Of a DNA stretch of 64,000 bases, positions 9,287 through 17,851 are shown in pieces. Source of the stretch: Mitsuokella jalaludinii DSM 13811 (GTDB taxonomy: Bacteria > Bacillota > Negativicutes > Selenomonadales > Selenomonadaceae); the NCBI RefSeq assembly GCF_000702905.1, contig NZ_JNKR01000001.1, positions 408,170-472,169 on the forward strand, given 5' to 3'. Position numbers and translations under genes: made by a program. Numbering within the stretch: position 1 is the stretch's first letter; every line of letters begins with the position of its first letter. A model generated the notes under the pieces. The model was given only the letters and a program-made list of their open reading frames with translations, was not told where the DNA came from and did no database searches.

Positions 9287-9994
9287 TCATTCAATGTTGC
9301 AGATTTCCCTGCCACAATTCTCACACTGGATGGCTTCTTTGAGGTAGTCGATGTCCTTGATGAAGATCAGATGGCCGCGGTACTCGATGATGTCGCTCTT
9401 GCGAAGCTCGCTGAGCATGCGGTTGAGGCTCTCGCGCGCCGTCGCCGAGTAGTTGGCCAGCTCTTGGTTCGTCAGCGGCACCGATATGAGGATGCCGCCA
9501 TCCATCTCCTTGCCGTAGCTGTTGGCCAGGCGGATGAGCGTCGAGTAGAGCGCGCCCTTCTTGCCGTAGAGCAGGAGGTCGCGGAACTTCGAGTGCTGCT
9601 TGCGCATGTGTGCGCCCATGATCTTGAGCAGGCTGACGGCAAGTGCCGGCTTCTTCTCGAGGTAGCTCTGCAGCACGGGGAACTCGATCGCGTAGACCTC
9701 CGCGGCGCTCTGCGCCACGGCGTTGAAGATGTAGACCGGCTCCTTCTCGTAAAGCGGCAGCTCGCCGATGATGCTGCCGCGCGAGGCGAGGCGCAGCGAG
9801 AGCACGCGCCCCGACATCGCGTACTTCGTGATGAAGATCTGGCCCGAGCGCACGATGTAGAAGTAGCGCGCCATATCCCCTTCGTGGAAGAGATATTCGC
9901 CGTCGTGCAGCATGACGACCTTGCCCGGTATCTCATAGAAATGGCGCACGAGCGACTCCATCTGGTCCTGCTGCTTCGTCTTCCGTTCTTCCAT
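9287..9994 (-). CDS. fnr: Fnr-like regulator with C-terminal [4Fe-4S] cysteines
   Basis: A 235-residue Crp/Fnr protein with an N-terminal cyclic-nucleotide-like beta barrel, a dimer helix near residue 130, and a C-terminal helix-turn-helix (LTNQELANYSATARESLNRML, about residues 173-193). It ends with C224, C227 and C232. The C-x2-C-x4-C spacing and tail position match the cluster ligands of Bacillus subtilis Fnr rather than the N-terminal ligands of E. coli FNR. It sits between narGHJI and divergent narK, both with Fnr-type boxes, so an oxygen-sensing activator of nitrate respiration is the best reading. Confidence 0.88.
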   Translation of the reverse strand: MEERKTKQQDQMESLVRHFYEIPGKVVMLHDGEYLFHEGDMARYFYIVRSGQIFITKYAMSGRVLSLRLASRGSIIGELPLYEKEPVYIFNAVAQSAAEVYAIEFPVLQSYLEKKPALAVSLLKIMGAHMRKQHSKFRDLLLYGKKGALYSTLIRLANSYGKEMDGGILISVPLTNQELANYSATARESLNRMLSELRKSDIIEYRGHLIFIKDIDYLKEAIQCENCGREICNIE

Positions 9995-10098
9995 AGATCG
10001 ATTCCCCTTTTCTATCTCAGATAAATCCCTTATCGTTATTGATTCGCGACACGGATGGTGTATTCCTGTTCAGGATACGGGAAAGTTTTTACCTGCGC

Positions 10099-10161
10099 CG
10101 TGATATTTGTTACATATAGCGTGATTTTTTTACAGATTATTTGAGGTATCTCCTCTATAAT
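10099..10161 (+). promoter_or_regulatory. narK promoter with two Crp/Fnr-like boxes
   Basis: Box 1 is CGTGATATTTGTTACA (10099-10114), which matches the narG box at 13 of 16 positions. A weaker second copy (CGTGA, T-run, ACA) spans 10120-10134. TATAAT lies at 10156-10161, giving an inferred start near 10168. The weaker copy is then centred near -41.5 and box 1 near -61.5. The second copy is one base short of ideal spacing, so it is less certain. Confidence 0.65.
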
Positions 10162-10235
10162 GTGACAAAGAGTTTATCGTTCCTTATTGCTTAGCAAGGT
10201 TTCATACCAAATTCAACGAAAAGGAGAGTCAACGT

Positions 10236-11576
10236 ATGGCAGAATCAGCTGTGACAAAAAAATTGGGGGCAAATCCCACGCGCAAGGAGATCCTAGCGAA
10301 CTGGACCCCGGAGGATCCCGTCTTCTGGAAGAAGTTCGGCGAGAGGATCGCGAAGCAGAACCTCTACACCTCGACATGGGCCCTCGTGCTCTCCTTCGTC
10401 GTCTGGACGCTCTGGGCGACGATTGCCGCCAAGCTCAACATGGCCGGCTTCCACTTCTCCGATGAACAGCTCTTCACGCTCGCTGCACTGCCGGGTCTCG
10501 TCGGCGCGACGGGCCGCCTCTTCTACACGTACCTGCCGGGCCTCATCGGCGGCCGCAATTCGGCCTTCATCACGACGGCCCTGCTGCTCTTCCCGCTCTT
10601 CGGCCTCGGGCGCGCGCTGCAGGATCCGACGACGTCTTACGACACGTTCGTCCTGCTCGTCTCCTTCATCGGCATCGCCGGCGCAAACTTCTCCGCCTCG
10701 ATGGCCAACATCGGCTTCTTCTTCCCGAAGGCGCATAAAGGCCTTGCGCTCGGCATCAACGCCGGCATCGGCAACCTCGGCGTCTCGCTGATCTACCTGA
10801 CGGCGCCTCTGCTGCTCGGCTGGAACCTCTCTTCGTTCTTCGGCCCCGGCGTCGAGACGCCAAGCGGCATGATGTACGTGCAGAACGTCTGCTACTTCTG
10901 GACGGTGCCGACAGCCCTGACGCTCGTGCTCATCTGGATGTTCATGGACAATCTGCCGCTGCCGAAGCAGAGCCCGAAGAGCATGCTCTCGATCTTCGGC
11001 AATAAGCACACCTGGCTCATGTGCTGGATCTACACCTGCGGCTTCGGCTCCTTCATCGGCTTCTCCGCCGCACTCGGCCTGCTCGTCTCGAAGGAATTCC
11101 CGGAAGTCTCCTTCTCGATGGCCGCCTTCCTCGGACCGTTCATCGGCGCCGGCATCCGCCCGGTCGGCGGCTGGCTCGCCGACCGCCTCAACAGCGGCTC
11201 CAAAGTCACGCTCGTCTCGCTCTTCATCATGCTCGCTGCGAGCATCGTCGTGCTCTTCGGCATCCAGACGCACGCCTTCGCGCTGTTCTTCGGCGCGTTC
11301 CTGCTGCTCTTCCTGACGACGGGCTTCATCAACGGCGCTTCGTTCCGCATGATCCCCTACATCTTCGACAACCCGTTCCACGCCTCGCTCGTCACGGGCT
11401 TCACGGCAGCGATTGCCGCCTACGGCGCTTTCCTGATCCCGAAGATCTTCGGCTGGTCGTACACCAACTTCCAGAGCGTCACACCGGCCTTCTACATCAT
11501 CATCGCCTTCACGGTGCTGACGATCCTCATCACGTACGTCTTCTACGCGAGAAAGGGCTCCGGCATCAAGTGCTGA
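10236..11576 (+). CDS. narK: Nitrate/nitrite transporter NarK (MFS)
   Basis: A 446-residue major facilitator protein with about 12 helices and the nitrate-porter signature GINAGIGNLGVS near residue 171. It moves nitrate in and nitrite out across the cytoplasmic membrane, feeding NarG. Arginines in helix-like segments (GATGRLFYTY and GIRPVGGWLADR) fit the anion-binding pair of NarK proteins. An AAGGAGAG site precedes the ATG. It is divergent from fnr and shares box types with narG, so it is probably co-activated under anoxia. Confidence 0.95.
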   Translation: MAESAVTKKLGANPTRKEILANWTPEDPVFWKKFGERIAKQNLYTSTWALVLSFVVWTLWATIAAKLNMAGFHFSDEQLFTLAALPGLVGATGRLFYTYLPGLIGGRNSAFITTALLLFPLFGLGRALQDPTTSYDTFVLLVSFIGIAGANFSASMANIGFFFPKAHKGLALGINAGIGNLGVSLIYLTAPLLLGWNLSSFFGPGVETPSGMMYVQNVCYFWTVPTALTLVLIWMFMDNLPLPKQSPKSMLSIFGNKHTWLMCWIYTCGFGSFIGFSAALGLLVSKEFPEVSFSMAAFLGPFIGAGIRPVGGWLADRLNSGSKVTLVSLFIMLAASIVVLFGIQTHAFALFFGAFLLLFLTTGFINGASFRMIPYIFDNPFHASLVTGFTAAIAAYGAFLIPKIFGWSYTNFQSVTPAFYIIIAFTVLTILITYVFYARKGSGIKC

Positions 11577-11597
11577 TACACGGATATCGCGATAAAA

Positions 11598-11640
11598 GTC
11601 AGGCTGTCTGCTGATAACGGATAGCCTGACTTCTGCATTT
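11598..11640 (+). terminator. Probable terminator after narK
   Basis: GTCAGGCT (11598-11605) pairs with AGCCTGAC (11623-11630), with a modest T-rich tail. The loop is long, so termination may be partial and moaC may receive read-through. Confidence 0.5.
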
Positions 11641-11690
11641 TATGGTAAAATTCTAGACAGCGAATACGCAATGAGAAAGGATGATCTTTT

Positions 11691-12191
11691 ATGGCATACG
11701 AGAACGGACTCACACATTTTGACGAGAGCGGACAGGCCATCATGGTCGACGTCAGCGAGAAGAAGGAGACAAGCCGCACGGCCATCGCCTCGGGGCGCAT
11801 CCGCGTGAACAAGGCGGTCTACGAGGCCATCGAGCAGGGCACGGCCAAGAAGGGCGATGTACTCGGCACGGCCCGCATCGCCGGCATCATGGCGGCCAAG
11901 AACACGAGCTCTGTCATCCCGCTCTGCCACCCGCTGCCGATTGCGAAGTGCAGCGTCGACTTCACGATGCTGCCCGAAGAATGCGCCGTCGAGGCGCGCG
12001 CCACGGTCAAGGTCACGGGACAGACGGGTGTCGAGATGGAAGCGCTGCACTCCGTCAGCGTCGCACTCCTGACCATCTACGACATGTGCAAGGCGCTCGA
12101 CAAGGGCATGGAGATTGAGTCCATCCACCTCGACAAGAAGACGGGCGGCAAGAGCGGCACCTACCTGCGCAAAAATATCACAGAGAAGTGA
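11691..12191 (+). CDS. moaC: Cyclic pyranopterin monophosphate synthase MoaC
   Basis: A 166-residue MoaC that converts 3',8-cyclo-7,8-dihydro-GTP to cyclic pyranopterin monophosphate in molybdenum cofactor synthesis. Signature segments are [12 protein letters not shown] near residue 69, [26 protein letters not shown] near residue 109, and the C-terminal [10 protein letters not shown] with conserved lysines. The start has GAAAGGATG upstream. Its place next to narK and narGHJI fits cofactor supply for NarG. No other moa genes are in the window. Confidence 0.95.
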   Translation: MAYENGLTHFDESGQAIMVDVSEKKETSRTAIASGRIRVNKAVYEAIEQGTAKKGDVLGTARIAGIMAAKNTSSVIPLCHPLPIAKCSVDFTMLPEECAVEARATVKVTGQTGVEMEALHSVSVALLTIYDMCKALDKGMEIESIHLDKKTGGKSGTYLRKNITEK

Positions 12192-12336
12192 CCAACCCAA
12201 CAAATGGGGGGATTCTTCCAACAAGATTGGCTTGCCCTTTCATTCGAAACGTACTACCATATAAAGCAGATGGATTGAATGAGCTGTAAGGTCAGCTCCC
12301 CCCTCATCCATCTCCCCTTATATTTTTCCCTCATTC

Positions 12337-12371
12337 GAGTCAGCATGCGATGTGCAGGCTCTTTTTTTTTG
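12337..12371 (+). terminator. Imperfect terminator downstream of moaC
   Basis: GAGTCAGCA pairs imperfectly with a 3' arm ending GGCTC (12361) and is followed by nine T. It lies about 150 bases past moaC, with no gene between. Confidence 0.55.
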
Positions 12372-12383
12372 CGTTTTACAATT

Positions 12384-13244
12384 TTATTTTTTATTTTTTG
12401 CCGCGCGCCGCTTCTCCTGCTGGCTTGCCAGAAAGAGCTTGCGATAATCGGCCGGGCCGATGCCGTACATGCGGCGAAAGATCCGACTCAGCGACTCGCC
12501 CTTCTCGTAGCCGCAGGACTCCGCGATGCTCGCGACTGAGAGATGCGTGCTCTCGAGCAGGTACTTGGCCCGCGTCATGCGACAGGTCTGGATGTACTTC
12601 TGCAGCGTCATGCCCGTCTTGCTGCGGAACAGGCTGCTGAGGTAGCTGCGGTTGAGGCCCATCGTCGCGGCGATGTCCGCCGTGCTCATGTGTTCGTGCA
12701 GGTGATGGCGCACATACGTCATGGCATCTGCAGCGTACGAATTGCCGCGCTCTATCGACCGGTGGTCCTGACGCTCTTCACTGAGGATGGCGATAAAGCG
12801 GTAGAGTGTGCTCATGCGATAGTAATGGTCCGTCAAAGTCAGCTGGCGGTGCTCCAGCATGTCGTGGAGGCAGCGGATGAGCCGCTCCCCCTGATGGCAC
12901 GAGAAGATGGGGTTCGCCTGATTGAGCCCGATGTCATGCATGAGATGCTTCATCTCCTCACCAGATGCACCGACCCAGATGTACCTCCAGGGCTCATCAC
13001 CATCCGTCTCATAGCGCGTCTCGTAGTCAGGCGCGATGAAGAAGCCCTGCCCCGCCTGCAGGTGGTATGCCATGCCGTTGACAAAGAATCTGCCGCATCC
13101 CTTCGTGACGTAGTGCAGCACATAATACGGCCGCACCTTGGGGCCGCAGCTCCCGCCCGGCAGCATCTCCTCTTCGCCGATGGTCGTCAGGTAGAGACGG
13201 GCCTCGTGTTCCGTCGGCATCTCCGTGAATTTTATCTTGTCCAT
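12384..13244 (-). CDS. AraC family regulator with cupin sensor domain
   Basis: A 286-residue protein. Residues about 25-90 form an AraC-binding cupin (YYVLHYVTKGCGRFFVNG and GQGFFIAPD). The C-terminal double helix-turn-helix includes STADIAATMGLNRSYLSSLF and SVASIAESCGYEKGESLSRIF, followed by the usual RRMYGIGPADYRK. Such proteins commonly sense a sugar or similar ligand. It lies between moaC and nrfA without sharing an operon with either, and no target is evident. Its last residues are basic (QQEKRRAAKNKK). Confidence 0.87.
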   Translation of the reverse strand: MDKIKFTEMPTEHEARLYLTTIGEEEMLPGGSCGPKVRPYYVLHYVTKGCGRFFVNGMAYHLQAGQGFFIAPDYETRYETDGDEPWRYIWVGASGEEMKHLMHDIGLNQANPIFSCHQGERLIRCLHDMLEHRQLTLTDHYYRMSTLYRFIAILSEERQDHRSIERGNSYAADAMTYVRHHLHEHMSTADIAATMGLNRSYLSSLFRSKTGMTLQKYIQTCRMTRAKYLLESTHLSVASIAESCGYEKGESLSRIFRRMYGIGPADYRKLFLASQQEKRRAAKNKK

Positions 13245-13304
13245 TTCCTATCATCTCTAACGTACTTACATTCGATACTTTCTTTTTATTCTATCATAAC
13301 CAGT

Positions 13305-13351
13305 CAAATATGCAAAAATAAGAAAGCCAGCTCGCTTCCGAGCTGGCTTTC
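13305..13351 (-). terminator. Terminator of nrfHA
   Basis: A 12-bp perfect stem, GAAAGCCAGCTC (13322-13333) with GAGCTGGCTTTC (13340-13351), is followed on the minus strand by TTCTTATTTTT. Confidence 0.85.
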
Positions 13352-13393
13352 CCATATGTGATAGGAGTTGTATCCGAGGTATCGCCGTAAGGA

Positions 13394-14686
13394 TCAGAGG
13401 CTGCCCTTCATGATGGCGTTCGTCTTCTCGATGCACTGATGTGCCTTGTCGATGGAGAGGCCGAGCGTGCGCATGATCTTGTCCGGATTGTGGAAGCCCA
13501 TGCCATTTTCAGCGGCGACCCAATCCCAGTACCACTGCGCTTCGCGGACGAGCTGACGCGGCTCTTCGAGCTGTTCATCCGTCGCACCGGCATCCATGGC
13601 GGCCTTGATGGTCTTGTGGGCCTGTGCAACCGTCTTGCCAGCGATGCGCTGGAGCTTGAAGGTGTTGTCGCCGATCGTCTGGACGCGCGCCTTGAGCGTC
13701 TCAGCGCTCTCGTCGTGGCACTTGAGGCACGACTCTTCCGTCGTCTTCAGCGGGTTCGTCATCCAATGCGAGGTGTACTTCTGGCCGTTCTCTCTCATGT
13801 ACGGCATATGGCAGTCGACACAGGTGACACCGGCGTCAGCGTGGACGCTCGTCGCCCAAGTCTCGAAGTCCGGATGCTGTGCCTTGAGCATCGGGGCCTT
13901 GGAATCTGCATGGATCCAGTCCTGCTTGAAGGCACCAGCCTGACCGGACTGATAGAACTCATACTCCGACTCCGCATCGAGCCCGTTGTCAAACGGATGG
14001 TTGACGCGGCCGTCTTCCTTCGTGAAGTAGTACTCATTGTGGCACTGTGCGCAGACGTAAGCGCGCTTGTCGTTGTGCGAAGCGTTGTTGACATCGATGC
14101 CGCGGCGGGCCATCGAGTCGATGAAGCCCTGCTGGTAGACGCGCAACTCCATCGTCTCCGGATCGTGGCACGTCGAGCAGCCAAACCACTGGTCGTCCTC
14201 AATGGGTGCCATGACTTCGTCGATCGGCTTCGAGGCGTAATCCCAGCCGCTCTGCTTGTAGTAGACATCGTACATGTACGAGCTCTTGCAGGTGATGCAG
14301 TTGCCCTTCTGGCCGGGCAGGCGCTTCGTGTTCTTGAAGTCCTCGCCTGCGTACGTGTGACCGCGGTCATCATCATACTGGAGCGCAAACTTGTAGCCCT
14401 TGAAGTTCTCGACCATCTCCGGCTGTTCCGTCAGGTGCGAGTTCTCCGCCTGGGCACCGCCGTACCCCGTCGGCGACGGCGAAGTGTCATTGTTCTTCAT
14501 GAACGAATTGTACTCGAGCGGATAAGCTTCCTTATAGGCTTCCTTGCCGAGCTGTTTGTCCTGGGGAATCTTAGCGAGCTTGACACTCGTGTCGTTCGGT
14601 GCCGCGACGATGCGGACGACGACAAAGCCAAAGAATACAACGCAGACAGCTATGATTCCCGCCAATATCTTCTGTAGCTTACTCAA
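13394..14686 (-). CDS. nrfA: Ammonia-forming cytochrome c nitrite reductase NrfA
   Basis: A 430-residue exported pentahaem cytochrome that reduces nitrite to ammonium. The catalytic haem site is CITCK (C130-K134), the lysine-ligated motif specific to NrfA. Four further CXXCH sites follow: CSTCH, CAQCH, CVDCH and CLKCH. An uncleaved-looking N-terminal helix (residues 7-28) can act as signal or anchor. It overlaps nrfH by 8 bases. No nrfEFG-type dedicated haem lyase is nearby, so the adjacent Ccm set must serve the CXXCK site or a lyase lies elsewhere. Confidence 0.97.
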   Translation of the reverse strand: MSKLQKILAGIIAVCVVFFGFVVVRIVAAPNDTSVKLAKIPQDKQLGKEAYKEAYPLEYNSFMKNNDTSPSPTGYGGAQAENSHLTEQPEMVENFKGYKFALQYDDDRGHTYAGEDFKNTKRLPGQKGNCITCKSSYMYDVYYKQSGWDYASKPIDEVMAPIEDDQWFGCSTCHDPETMELRVYQQGFIDSMARRGIDVNNASHNDKRAYVCAQCHNEYYFTKEDGRVNHPFDNGLDAESEYEFYQSGQAGAFKQDWIHADSKAPMLKAQHPDFETWATSVHADAGVTCVDCHMPYMRENGQKYTSHWMTNPLKTTEESCLKCHDESAETLKARVQTIGDNTFKLQRIAGKTVAQAHKTIKAAMDAGATDEQLEEPRQLVREAQWYWDWVAAENGMGFHNPDKIMRTLGLSIDKAHQCIEKTNAIMKGSL

Positions 14687-15167
14687 CTTTTATCCCCCCT
14701 TCGAGATGGTTCGAGCCATGTGCGATACTGCTGTGGCATTTGAGGCAGTCGCCGCCAGTATCCATACTGACACCGACGTCAGCGTGGACACTCCCCATCG
14801 TCGTCTGATGGCAGCGCAGGCAGTTGTCGTTAACCGTCTGTCTGCCCTCAGACGAGATCTTTATGTTCGCCGGATAGTCGCGCAGCACTTCATGATACGT
14901 GTCGATCATGCCCGTGCGCCCCTTCTCGAACATGTAGTGCACAGCATTGTCGTGTGGCAGGTGGCAGTCCGTGCATTCCAGCGCACGATGCGAAGACATC
15001 GCAAAGGTTGCCGCCTCTCCTTTCATCGCATGGCACGACCCGCAGAAGGCCGGCGATCCCGAGAAGGCCATGGCCGCTGAGCCGATGCCGCAGACCGCCA
15101 CGCCGATGACGAAGCCGCCCGCCAGGCAGGCCAGCGTGTGTTTCTGAAACAATTCCTTGAACTCCAC
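14679..15167 (-). CDS. nrfH: Tetrahaem quinol dehydrogenase NrfH
   Basis: A 162-residue NapC/NirT-family protein with one N-terminal membrane helix (residues 10-35). Four CXXCH haem sites follow: CGSCH (42-46), CTDCH, CLRCH and CLKCH. It oxidises menaquinol at the outer face of the membrane and hands electrons to NrfA. The start is GTG at 15167, after a strong AGGAGGGGGAG site. A TATAAT at 15219-15224 gives a plausible -10, and its -35 region would fall inside the preceding terminator. No clear Fnr box is seen here. Confidence 0.95.
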   Translation of the reverse strand: MEFKELFQKHTLACLAGGFVIGVAVCGIGSAAMAFSGSPAFCGSCHAMKGEAATFAMSSHRALECTDCHLPHDNAVHYMFEKGRTGMIDTYHEVLRDYPANIKISSEGRQTVNDNCLRCHQTTMGSVHADVGVSMDTGGDCLKCHSSIAHGSNHLEGGIKVE

Positions 15168-15232
15168 TCTGCTCCCCCTCCTCTCTTCCTGCTTTCTTAC
15201 TCTGCCTTATTTGCACTCATTATATCATGATG

Positions 15233-15268
15233 AGAAAAAGCAAGGCGTTGCCCGAGCAACGCCTTGCT
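15233..15268 (-). terminator. Terminator of the ccm operon
   Basis: AGCAAGGCGTTG (15239-15250) pairs perfectly with CAACGCCTTGCT (15257-15268). Five T follow on the minus strand. Confidence 0.85.
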
Positions 15269-15292
15269 AAATATTGTTTATTTTTCTATAAC

Positions 15293-17425
15293 TCACTTTG
15301 ATGAATGCATGGCGCGCATGGCCAAGAAGCAACCGAGCGAGGCGGCGATGGCACCGATCCAGAGCAGGTAGATGAAGGGCTTCGTGCTGACGGAGGCCGT
15401 CACGGCAATCTGCGCTTCTTCCTCAGCCGACGGCAGGATCTCGAGGCGCGCCTGCGAGTCGTTGCCGGAGATGCCCGTCAGGCGGATGCGCTTCTGGCCG
15501 CCGAAGACGGGAACAGGCGTCGAGGTGCCGCCGTCGCGTGTCGCGATGATGGTCGGCTGTGCGTGCTCGACCGTCTCACCGTCCGTCACGGCAATCGTGG
15601 CCGTCACGAGCATCGTGCCGTCCGGCTGGTTCTCCATCGTGACGTCGTCATAGCGGTAGGCGAAGATGTCGCCCATCTCCATGCGGCCGCGCTTGAGGAG
15701 GAGCTCCATGCGGCCCGTGTCCTTCGGCGGTGTCGGCGCGATGTAGATATCGCCCGTGAGCGTGTGGGCGATGGCCGGTTCGCGCGCGGCATCCTCGCCA
15801 TTCTTGTGGAGCTTCGTCATGGCGCGCGCCTCGCTGCCGTCGACGCGGTAGCAGTAGTACTTCATCGTGCCATCCTCGGCGAAGGCCTGGCCCTCATACG
15901 TGACCGTGTGGTCGGCGATCTCTGCGCTCGCGCCGGTCTTGAACTCCTGCGAGAGCGACTGGCTGGCACCGCCAGAGAGCACCATCGCGAAGAGCGCGAG
16001 TGCCACGCCGCCGTGCGCAATCACCGCGCCAAAGCGCAGCAGATGGCTGCGCCAGCTGATGAGCGTCTCGCCGAGGAGCAGAATGGAGACAGCTGCGAGC
16101 ACAAGCAGCCCCGGGGAGCGCACGCCTGCGAGAAACGCAAGTGCAAAGCCCAGCACGGCCAGTACGGCAGGCACGACCTTGCCCTGCGGCTCCGCCGGCT
16201 TCCCGTAGCGCAGGCAGGAGCCGACGGCCATGACGAGGCACATAGCGATGGCCAGCGGCATGGTCGTACGCACATAGAAGTCCGTATCGACGGCGGCCGG
16301 CTTGCCGATGAGCTGCGTGAAGAGCGGCATCGACATGCCGATGAAGATGATGGCGGCGATGAAGACGAGCACGAGAGCGCCCAGGAGCAGGCAGAACTCA
16401 CGGCTCGCATAGTCTTCGTAGACCTTGCCCTGCGGCAGCTTGCCCGCCTTGAGCGCGAGCAGCACGAGGCCGCCGATGAGCACGATGGCATTGACGACGG
16501 CCAGCGTCATGCCGATGCTCGTGCCGCTGAACGAGTGGACCGAGAAATCGCCGAGGATGCCGCTGCGCGTCAGGAACGTGCCGTAGATGACGAGCGCGAA
16601 CGTGAAGATGACAGAAAGGTGCAGAACGGACAGCGCCGCAGGCCGCCTTTTGGCGACGTGCAGTACGTGGACAAACGCCCCCGCGAGCAGCCACGGCACG
16701 AGCGAGGAGTTCTCGACGGGGTCCCAGCCCCAGTAGCCGCCCCAGCCGAGCACCTTGTAGGCCCAGTAGCCGCCGATGAAGACGCCGGCGCCGAGGAAGC
16801 CCCAGGCGAGCAGCGCCCAGCGGCGCGCCGATTCCAACCAATTTCCCTTTGCCTCATCCTTGAGCAGAGCGCCCATCGCATAGGCAAACGGCACGGCCAA
16901 GAGCGCGTAGCCGATGAAGATGATCGGCGGGTGCACGGCCATCCACGGGTCCTGCAGCAGAGGATTGAGGCCGACGCCGTCCTGCACGGCCGTCGCCGAG
17001 GCCACGAAGGGGCTCTTGGCCAGCACGAGGATGACGAGCAGCGACTCGAGGGCGGAGTAGACCGTGAGCCCCGCCGCCGTCATGCGCTCCCTGCCGCAGA
17101 GGTACAGCGAGGCCAGCGCGTGGATGAGCAGCCAAAGGAGCAGCGACCCCTGCTGCCCGGCCCAGAAGGCCGAGATCTTGTACATGAGCGGCAGTTCTCT
17201 CGACGAGTAGCTCGCCACATAGGCGATCTCGAAGTGGTCGCCGAGGATCATCGCCCAGAGATAGATAGAGGCGACGACAGCTGCCAGGCACGCGCCCAAG
17301 AGCGACCACCGGCCCCAGCGCCGAGCCCTGTCCTGCTCCTCCTCGACCTTCATTGCATAGCCGTAGGCCATCGCGGCCAACAAGGCGAAAAACAGAGATG
17401 TTGCCAGAGATATTGTTCCAATCAT
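15293..17425 (-). CDS. ccmF: Cytochrome c haem lyase component CcmF
   Basis: A 710-residue multi-helix membrane protein of the haem-handling family. It has the WWD-type motif WGGYWGWDPVENSS near residue 230 and histidines fitting the four CcmF haem-ligand positions (AVHPPIIF, HVLHVAKRRP, DFSVHSFSG, VIAHGGVAL). A soluble loop of about 170 residues precedes the last helix. It attaches haem to apocytochromes, here most likely NrfH and NrfA. The start at ATG 17425 has GGGG eight bases upstream; a longer reading to 17461 lacks a site. No CcmG, CcmH or CcmI follows. Confidence 0.94.
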   Translation of the reverse strand: MIGTISLATSLFFALLAAMAYGYAMKVEEEQDRARRWGRWSLLGACLAAVVASIYLWAMILGDHFEIAYVASYSSRELPLMYKISAFWAGQQGSLLLWLLIHALASLYLCGRERMTAAGLTVYSALESLLVILVLAKSPFVASATAVQDGVGLNPLLQDPWMAVHPPIIFIGYALLAVPFAYAMGALLKDEAKGNWLESARRWALLAWGFLGAGVFIGGYWAYKVLGWGGYWGWDPVENSSLVPWLLAGAFVHVLHVAKRRPAALSVLHLSVIFTFALVIYGTFLTRSGILGDFSVHSFSGTSIGMTLAVVNAIVLIGGLVLLALKAGKLPQGKVYEDYASREFCLLLGALVLVFIAAIIFIGMSMPLFTQLIGKPAAVDTDFYVRTTMPLAIAMCLVMAVGSCLRYGKPAEPQGKVVPAVLAVLGFALAFLAGVRSPGLLVLAAVSILLLGETLISWRSHLLRFGAVIAHGGVALALFAMVLSGGASQSLSQEFKTGASAEIADHTVTYEGQAFAEDGTMKYYCYRVDGSEARAMTKLHKNGEDAAREPAIAHTLTGDIYIAPTPPKDTGRMELLLKRGRMEMGDIFAYRYDDVTMENQPDGTMLVTATIAVTDGETVEHAQPTIIATRDGGTSTPVPVFGGQKRIRLTGISGNDSQARLEILPSAEEEAQIAVTASVSTKPFIYLLWIGAIAASLGCFLAMRAMHSSK

Positions 17426-17482
17426 ACGATAAATCCCCCATGGATTGCATTCAGGTTGCATCGAAATTGCCTGCAGGCCGCT

Positions 17483-17851
17483 TCACTTCTGCTGCTCGTA
17501 CTTCGACGGGCACTTGATGAGGAGCTTGTCCGAGGAGAATGCCTCGCCCTGCATCTTGCCGATGGCGACGATGTGATGCGCCTCGTCGAACTGGTCGGGC
17601 TTCGTGCCGTGGTAGTGCACGAGCAGTTCCTCGCCCGTCTCCTCGTCCTGCAGTGTGAAGACGAAGTCGTTGCCCTCCATGTGCGGAGCCGGTGCATCCT
17701 TGGCCAGCAATCCCTTGACCTGGACACTCGAAGATGTAGCCGCCTTCGCCTCCTTGATGCCGACGTACGGCGTGACCGAATCGGCAAAGCTCCAGCCGGC
17801 GTAGCCGACGAATGCCAGCAATAGCGCGACGAGCAGGATCTTGCGTTTCAT
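17483..17851 (-). CDS. ccmE: Haem chaperone CcmE, CxxxY type
   Basis: A 122-residue protein with an N-terminal membrane anchor (residues 4-22) and a small OB-fold beta barrel (SSSVQVKGLLAKD and VHYHGTKPDQFDE). The usual covalent haem ligand sits in HxxxY. Here the aligned tail reads C114-P-S-K-Y118, so cysteine replaces histidine, as in Desulfovibrio and archaeal CcmE. It carries haem from CcmC to CcmF. Its start overlaps the ccmC stop (ATGA), and no ccmD is present between them. Confidence 0.92.
   Translation of the reverse strand: MKRKILLVALLLAFVGYAGWSFADSVTPYVGIKEAKAATSSSVQVKGLLAKDAPAPHMEGNDFVFTLQDEETGEELLVHYHGTKPDQFDEAHHIVAIGKMQGEAFSSDKLLIKCPSKYEQQK

Noticed and set aside
5331..9347. A 1338-codon open frame on the plus strand across narG and narH
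   Set aside because: It is antisense to narG, which has full NarG motifs. Its composition (Arg/Leu/Val rich, no domain) is the usual shadow of a GC-rich gene.
15305..17824. An 839-codon plus-strand frame over ccmF and ccmE
   Set aside because: Charged, repetitive shadow sequence opposite well-supported membrane-protein genes.
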